DNA of 23,548 bases, taken from NCBI GenBank assembly GCA_964494015.1, contig CAZBQC010000010.1:1-23548 (forward strand). The letters are read 5' to 3'. The number at the start of each line of letters is the position of its first letter. The stretch's first letter is position 1. The position numbers were made by a program, and so were the translations under genes. The notes under the pieces were generated by a model that saw nothing but the letters and a program-made list of their open reading frames with translations, was not told the DNA's origin and ran no database searches. This DNA is from CAZBQC01 sp964494015. Lineage in GTDB: Bacteria > Bacillota_I > Bacilli_A > RF39 > UBA660. Positions 19,223 through 23,548 of the stretch are shown piece by piece.

Positions 19223-19252
19223 TTGACATATAAAACAAATGTACGATATAAT
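19223..19252 (+). promoter_or_regulatory. recA: recA promoter with a degenerate LexA-like box
   Basis: Consensus TTGACA (19223-19228), 18-bp spacer, consensus TATAAT (19247-19252). Between them, 19232-19245 reads AAAACAAATGTACG, which matches 7 of the 10 fixed positions of the Firmicutes SOS box CGAAC-N4-GTTCG. The promoter is firm; LexA control is plausible only. Upstream (19140-19163) there is also a TGTCAT-N12-ATGACA dyad. Confidence 0.8.
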
Positions 19253-19281
19253 AAAAATGGTTAAACTATCAAGGAGGAAAT

Positions 19282-20307
19282 ATGAATAAGGTAGTAGATT
19301 CAAGAAAAACATTAGATCAAGTCTTAGGTGATATTGAAAAACAATTTGGAAAAGGTGCGATTATGCGCCTAGGAGATAATAAACATGCTGAAATTGAAGT
19401 GATTTCGAGTGGCTCGATTTCACTAGATATCGCTTTAGGTGTTGGAGGATTTCCCAAAGGACGGATCGTCGAAATCTTCGGACCAGAGTCAAGTGGCAAG
19501 ACCACGATAGCACTTCACGCAATTGCTGAAGTGCAAAAAGTAGGAGGAAGAGCTGCTTTTATCGATGCTGAACATGCACTTGACCCAGTTTATGCTAAAA
19601 ATTTAGGCGTCGACATCAACGAGCTTTTATTAGCCCAACCAGATACTGGGGAACAGGCCCTAGAAATAACAGAGGCTTTAGTTAGAAGTGAAGCTGTCAA
19701 TATTGTCGTCATCGACTCAGTTGCCGCTTTAGTACCACAGGCCGAAATTGATGGTGAGATGGGAGACTCCCATGTAGGACTTCAGGCTAGACTGATGAGT
19801 CAAGCTTTAAGAAAATTATCGGGAACGATCAGCAAGACTAAAACGACCGTGATTTTCATCAATCAATTACGCGAAAAGGTTGGGGTCATGTTTGGAAACC
19901 CCGAAACGACTCCAGGTGGAAGAGCCTTAAAATTCTATTCGACGATTAGACTCGATATTAGACGAAGCGAGCAATTAAAAATCGGCGAAGGAATTGTCGG
20001 TAACAAAACCACCATTAAAGTTGTTAAAAACAAAGTTGCGGCACCTTTTAAAATAGCTTATGTCGATATCATGTATGGTGAAGGTGTAAGTAGAGAAGGC
20101 GAGATCATCGACTTAGCCATCGAAGCCAATATTTTAGAAAAGTCAGGTGCTTGGTTTGCCTATAAAGGTGAGAAGCTAGGGCAAGGCAAAGAAAATGTCA
20201 AACTAATCCTTAAGGATAATCCAAAACTAAAAGATGAGTTGGAAACAAAAATTAGGGAATTCTATAATATTGCTGTAAAAAATAAAAAAGACAAAGCTAC
20301 CGAATAA
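19282..20307 (+). CDS. recA: Recombinase RecA
   Basis: ATP-dependent strand-exchange protein, also the co-protease that triggers LexA self-cleavage. 341 residues, normal for the family. Walker A GPESSGKT (67-74), Walker [14 protein letters not shown] (140-152), the L1 region [25 protein letters not shown] (155-179), the L2 region [27 protein letters not shown] (193-219), and a short lysine-rich C-terminus without the acidic tail of E. coli RecA. AAGGAGG precedes the ATG. It has its own strong promoter, and its last codons form one arm of the terminator. Confidence 0.99.
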   Translation: MNKVVDSRKTLDQVLGDIEKQFGKGAIMRLGDNKHAEIEVISSGSISLDIALGVGGFPKGRIVEIFGPESSGKTTIALHAIAEVQKVGGRAAFIDAEHALDPVYAKNLGVDINELLLAQPDTGEQALEITEALVRSEAVNIVVIDSVAALVPQAEIDGEMGDSHVGLQARLMSQALRKLSGTISKTKTTVIFINQLREKVGVMFGNPETTPGGRALKFYSTIRLDIRRSEQLKIGEGIVGNKTTIKVVKNKVAAPFKIAYVDIMYGEGVSREGEIIDLAIEANILEKSGAWFAYKGEKLGQGKENVKLILKDNPKLKDELETKIREFYNIAVKNKKDKATE

Positions 20308-20316
20308 GGTAGCTTT
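20293..20316 (+). terminator. Terminator-like hairpin overlapping the recA stop
   Basis: Perfect 9-bp stem AAAGCTACC (20293-20301) / GGTAGCTTT (20308-20316). The 6-base loop GAATAA contains the final codon base and the stop. The following T tract is short (TTTCTATT), so efficiency may be partial. Confidence 0.65.
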
Positions 20317-20416
20317 CTATTAATAGGGGTTAAAAGTTAAAATTACTTAAATCATAAAACAAAAAACACGATAAAATCTAATTAAATATAAAGCTAAAGT
20401 GAAAGGAGAAAAGATA

Positions 20417-21268
20417 ATGATTAAAAGTAAAAAAATAAAAAATTATAAGGAAAAAACCTTTGAAGACATAAAACATATTGATGAATTTGGTAATGATTAT
20501 TGGGAGGCCAGGGAGTTATATAAGGTATTAGAATACCAAAGTTGGAATAAATTTTTAAATGTTATTGATAGAGCTATTATTGCTTGCAAAAACAGTGGTT
20601 ATAGTGATGAAGAACAATTTTCCCAAATGGGAAAGTTGTCTAAAAGAGCTAATAATGCTGTTGTAGAAATAAAAGATTATAAACTTTCAAGGTATGCTTG
20701 TTATTTAATTGTACAAAATGCTGATCCTAACAAGGAAGTAATTGCTTTAGGTCAGACATACTTTGCTATTCAAACTCGTAAACAAGAAATAAACGAAAAA
20801 GAATATTATGAATTGTCCGAAACAGAAAAAAGATTTTATAATCGAAATATTGCTAAAAATGGTAATTATCAATTAAATCAGGTGGCAAATACTGCTGGTG
20901 TTAAAAATTTTGACCAATTCCATAATGCTGGCTATAAAGTTATATATAATGGCAAAACTGCCGATGATATAGCAAAAAGGAAACAGTTGAGATATCGAGA
21001 AAATATTTTAGATAATATGGGAAGCGATGAGTTAGCAGCCAATATTTTCAGAATATCTCAAACTAAACAAAAAATAGAAAACGAAAAGATACAAGGCGAA
21101 GATAATGCCAAAAAGGCTCATTATCAAATATGAAAAAATGTTCGAAAGTTCATTGAAAAAAACGGAGGAACAACACCTGAGAAACTAGCTACTCCTAAAA
21201 AGAGTTTAAAGGAATTTGAAAAAGAAAAGAAAAAATTGGACATTACTAAAAGATTTTATAAAAAATAA
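20417..21268 (+). pseudogene. dinD: dinD-like DNA-damage-inducible gene interrupted by an in-frame TGA
   Basis: The frame from ATG 20417 (AAAGGAG 8 bases upstream) gives 238 residues matching DinD: YWEARELYKVLEYQSWNKF, SRYACYLIVQNADPNKEVIALGQTYFAIQTR, LDNMGSDELAANIFRISQTKQKI and AHYQI. A TGA at 21131-21133 interrupts it, but the same frame continues for 44 codons with the normal DinD C-terminus (KNVRKFIEKNGG, PEKLATPKKSLKEFEKE) to a TAA at 21266-21268. In family members the TGA position is usually glycine (VG-x-KVR), so one base change GGA to TGA explains it. E. coli DinD is SOS-induced and inhibits RecA, so its place directly after recA is notable. A 238-residue truncated product could still be made. 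The gene looks more AT-rich than its neighbours and may be acquired. Confidence 0.85.
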
Positions 21269-21331
21269 TTATAATTTTATCCCTATAAATATAAGCGTAA
21301 AAATCATCTATACTAATAGTGAAATATCGTG

Positions 21332-21337
21332 TATAAT
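21332..21337 (+). promoter_or_regulatory. -10 element for metG-serS
   Basis: Consensus TATAAT 26 bases before the metG start and 64 bases after the end of the dinD frame. No good -35 at 17 bp (TATACT at 21309-21314 is weak). Confidence 0.45.
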
Positions 21338-21362
21338 AAGACTTATCAAGGAGATGATACCT

Positions 21363-22970
21363 GTGGATAAAAAAAATATTTTAATAGGTGGTGCTTGGCC
21401 ATATGGTAACAATTCACTTCATATTGGTCACTTGGCCGCACTTTTACCAGGAGATATTATTGCAAGATACCATCGATTAAAAGGCGCAAATGTCGTTTAT
21501 GTTTCAGGAACTGACTGTCATGGAACACCTATTACTGAAAGAGCTAAAAAAGATCATGTTGAACCAAGAGCAATTGCTGAACGCTATCACCTGGAGTTTG
21601 TTAAAAATTTTAATGATCTAGATTTTTCATATGATTTATATACCGAAACCATGAGTGATTTTCATAAAAAAAGAGTTGAACAATACTTCACACAAATTAT
21701 GGATAATGGCTATCTTTATGAAAAAGAGGAAGAACAAGATTTTTGTCCAGAGTGCAACAAGTTTTTATCTGATCGTGAGATAGCCGGAACATGTCCTCAT
21801 TGTTTAAAGGAAGCCAAAGGAGACCAGTGCGACAATTGTTTAACACCTCTTGTTCCAAAAGAAATTTTAAATAAACATTGTAGGGATTGTGGCAGTGAAA
21901 CTGTTACTAAAAACAATAAACATTTATATTTTAAATTATCAGCTTTTCAAGAGATTTTGGAGAATTTAGTCTCAAAAAACAAAAATACTTGGCGTAAAAA
22001 TGCCGTTAATGAAACCGAACGATATTTAAAAATGGGTCTAATTGATCGAGCAGCCACCAGACAATTAAACTGGGGAGTCGATGTTCCAGTAAAAGGATAT
22101 GAAGATAAAAAGATTTATGTTTGGATCGAAGCTGTTTTAGGATATTTAACCACAGCTGAAAAAGTTTTAATCGAAAAAAATGAATCTTTTGAAGAATTTA
22201 TTAAAGATCAAAATCTGTTATCGTATTATGTTCATGGCAAAGATAATATCACTTTTCACACCGTAATTTTTCCGGCTTTACTGGAAGCTATTGATCCTAG
22301 TTATCGAAAACCAAATTATATTATCTCCTCTGAATATGTCAATATGAACGACGAGAAAATGTCGAAAAGTAAAGGAAATTTAATTACGGTTAGCGATTTA
22401 ACTAATACCTATCACAAAGATACAATCAGATATTACATGATTGCGAATGGACCAGAAAAAAAAGATGTGAACTTTAGCAACGAAGATGTTGCTATTGTCC
22501 ACAATAAGTTTTTAGTTGGTGTCCTTGGTAACTTTATCAATCGTAATTTATCATTTATTGTAAAGAAATTTGATGGGATAATTACTGAAAGTAAGATCGA
22601 TTCCAAGATCGAATTAGCAACCAAAGAAATTTACGACAAAGTAGGTCACTTAGTTGAAACTGGTAGTTTGAAAGATGCTCTTGAAGAAGTAATGAATTAT
22701 GCTACTCTAGGCAATAAGTACTACGATGAAAATGAGCCATGGAACAAAGTTAAAACTGACATCGAAGCTTTTAATAATATAACTTATACTTGTGTCTATA
22801 TGATGGCCAACTTAAAAAATTTAATAGCTCCATTTATGCCAAGTACCAGCGATAAAATTAAAAATATCTTAGAATTAGAAAACGCTCAATGGGAAGTTGA
22901 AAAGATTAATGGTGATATTAAAATAAACAATTTAGAATTATTGTTTAATCGAATCGATAGTAATTTATAA
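21363..22970 (+). CDS. metG: Methionyl-tRNA synthetase
   Basis: Class I synthetase charging tRNA-Met. 535 residues from a GTG at 21363, which lies 9 bases after AAGGAG (21348-21353); the ATG at 21354 touches that site and earlier starts have no support. HIGH is at 20-23 in WPYGNNSLHIGH, DCHGTPI follows, and KMSKS is at 332-336. The insertion carries four Cys pairs or near pairs (CPEC, CPHC, CDNC, CRDC), a double zinc-knuckle form, unlike the zinc-poor B. subtilis enzyme; a sequence close to this is found in some Clostridia and archaeal-like MetRS, so this lineage may have acquired it. The C-terminal tRNA-binding (EMAP/Trbp111-like) domain is absent. serS follows after 16 bases. Confidence 0.96.
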   Translation: MDKKNILIGGAWPYGNNSLHIGHLAALLPGDIIARYHRLKGANVVYVSGTDCHGTPITERAKKDHVEPRAIAERYHLEFVKNFNDLDFSYDLYTETMSDFHKKRVEQYFTQIMDNGYLYEKEEEQDFCPECNKFLSDREIAGTCPHCLKEAKGDQCDNCLTPLVPKEILNKHCRDCGSETVTKNNKHLYFKLSAFQEILENLVSKNKNTWRKNAVNETERYLKMGLIDRAATRQLNWGVDVPVKGYEDKKIYVWIEAVLGYLTTAEKVLIEKNESFEEFIKDQNLLSYYVHGKDNITFHTVIFPALLEAIDPSYRKPNYIISSEYVNMNDEKMSKSKGNLITVSDLTNTYHKDTIRYYMIANGPEKKDVNFSNEDVAIVHNKFLVGVLGNFINRNLSFIVKKFDGIITESKIDSKIELATKEIYDKVGHLVETGSLKDALEEVMNYATLGNKYYDENEPWNKVKTDIEAFNNITYTCVYMMANLKNLIAPFMPSTSDKIKNILELENAQWEVEKINGDIKINNLELLFNRIDSNL

Positions 22971-22986
22971 TTAAAGGAGAAAAGTT

Positions 22987-23548
22987 ATGATAGACATTAA
23001 TTTAATTAGAACCAATCGAGAATTAGTAAAAAATAATATCAAGAAAAAGTTTCAAGATGAAAAGCTGCCCTTAGTCGATGAAATTTATGAATTAGATTCT
23101 AAATTTCGCGAAATTAAAACGGCGAGTGACAATCTTCGTGCCGACCGAAATAGTATCAGTAACAAAATAGGTGAGTTAGTTCGAGCTAATAAAAAAGAAG
23201 AAGTTGAAAGTATCAAAATTGAAGTTGAAGCCATCAACAAGGAACTAGTTAACTTGGAAGCAGAGGAAGAAGAATTAAGTAAAAAAATCAGAGAAAAAAT
23301 GTTAATAATTCCAAATATTATCGATGAATCGGTGCCACTTGGCAAGTCAGATAAAGATAATGTTCAAGTTGATACTTTTGGAGAAGCCAAAGTTCCTGAT
23401 TTTGAAATACCTTACCATACGGATATTTTGGAAAGGGTAAATGGCATTGATCTAGATAGTGCCAGAAATACTAGTGGCAATGGTTTTTATTTCTTAACTG
23501 GCAATATTGCAAGACTTCATTCAGCTATTCTTACCTATGCTAGAGATT
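22987..23548 (+). CDS. serS: Seryl-tRNA synthetase, N-terminal part (3' truncated by window)
   Basis: The open frame from ATG 22987 (AAAGGAG 7 bases upstream) runs to the window end without a stop, 187 residues visible. It starts MIDINLIRTNRELVKNNIKK and has the long antiparallel coiled-coil arm that holds tRNA-Ser (about 27-103), then the IPNIIDESVPLGKSDKDNV hinge (about 107-125) and the beginning of the class II catalytic domain (SGNGFYFLTGNIARLHSAI). The motif 2 and 3 residues lie beyond the window. Probably cotranscribed with metG. Confidence 0.95.
   Translation, partial: MIDINLIRTNRELVKNNIKKKFQDEKLPLVDEIYELDSKFREIKTASDNLRADRNSISNKIGELVRANKKEEVESIKIEVEAINKELVNLEAEEEELSKKIREKMLIIPNIIDESVPLGKSDKDNVQVDTFGEAKVPDFEIPYHTDILERVNGIDLDSARNTSGNGFYFLTGNIARLHSAILTYARD

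Noticed and set aside
20417..21268. TGA read as a sense codon (Trp as in Mycoplasma, or Gly as in SR1 bacteria) to explain the dinD interruption
   Set aside because: None of the conserved genes here contains an internal TGA, and TGA ends ylxR, recU, rodZ and the first phosphatidyltransferase in normal overlaps or next to terminators.
21216..21362. Longer N-terminus for methionyl-tRNA synthetase
   Set aside because: It overlaps the dinD tail in another frame, precedes the TATAAT promoter element and lacks family similarity; the GTG at 21363 gives the normal start.

Overview
The window is a gene-dense, AT-rich chromosomal segment from a walled, low-GC Firmicutes (Bacilli-like, possibly a Mollicutes-related or RF39-type) bacterium. 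Evidence for this is the B-type RNase P RNA placed directly after gpsB, the recU/class A PBP pair, the rodZ-pgsA-recA order, nusA-ylxR-infB-rbfA, strong AAGGAGG ribosome sites and a single-chain GlyRS. TGA is used as a normal stop (ylxR, recU, rodZ, the first CDP-alcohol transferase) and no core gene has an internal TGA, so the standard bacterial code applies. The exact lineage cannot be fixed from the sequence alone.

Layout. 1-2108: tail of a DUF1292-like protein, a coiled-coil protein of unknown function, a terminator, and a 306-residue protein that weakly resembles spore-coat CotS/YutH-type kinase folds. 2115-7503: promoter and structured leader, then nusA, ylxR, infB, rbfA and glyS (transcription/translation factors); rimP and the L7Ae-type ylxQ usually found in this operon are absent. 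7549-8614: a 75-residue orphan gene and a CDP-alcohol phosphatidyltransferase, each ending in its own terminator. 8691-13571: pcrA, ligA and a ZIP metal transporter; the transporter start codon lies in the arm of a perfect 17-bp inverted repeat that also looks like the ligA terminator. 13568-16974 (minus strand): recU and a class A penicillin-binding protein, convergent with the transporter and overlapping it at the stop codons. 16975-17241: divergent region with the recU promoter, a possible 28-codon mini-gene and a terminator whose 3' half supplies the -35 box of gpsB. 17257-19068: gpsB, rnpB (RNase P RNA), rodZ-like and pgsA. 19069-23548: recA with a clear promoter and a degenerate LexA-like box, a dinD gene interrupted by one in-frame TGA, metG, and the 5' part of serS.

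How the genes fit together: translation and transcription factors, DNA repair and recombination (pcrA, ligA, recU, recA, dinD), and envelope growth (PBP, GpsB, RodZ, PgsA). Most of it is ordinary core genome. The parts most worth a second look are the hairpin over the ZIP start, the 28-codon unit nested with the gpsB promoter, the broken dinD beside recA, and the unrecognised proteins near the left end and at 7549. No CRISPR array, insertion sequence, tRNA or 5S/16S/23S rRNA gene was recognised.
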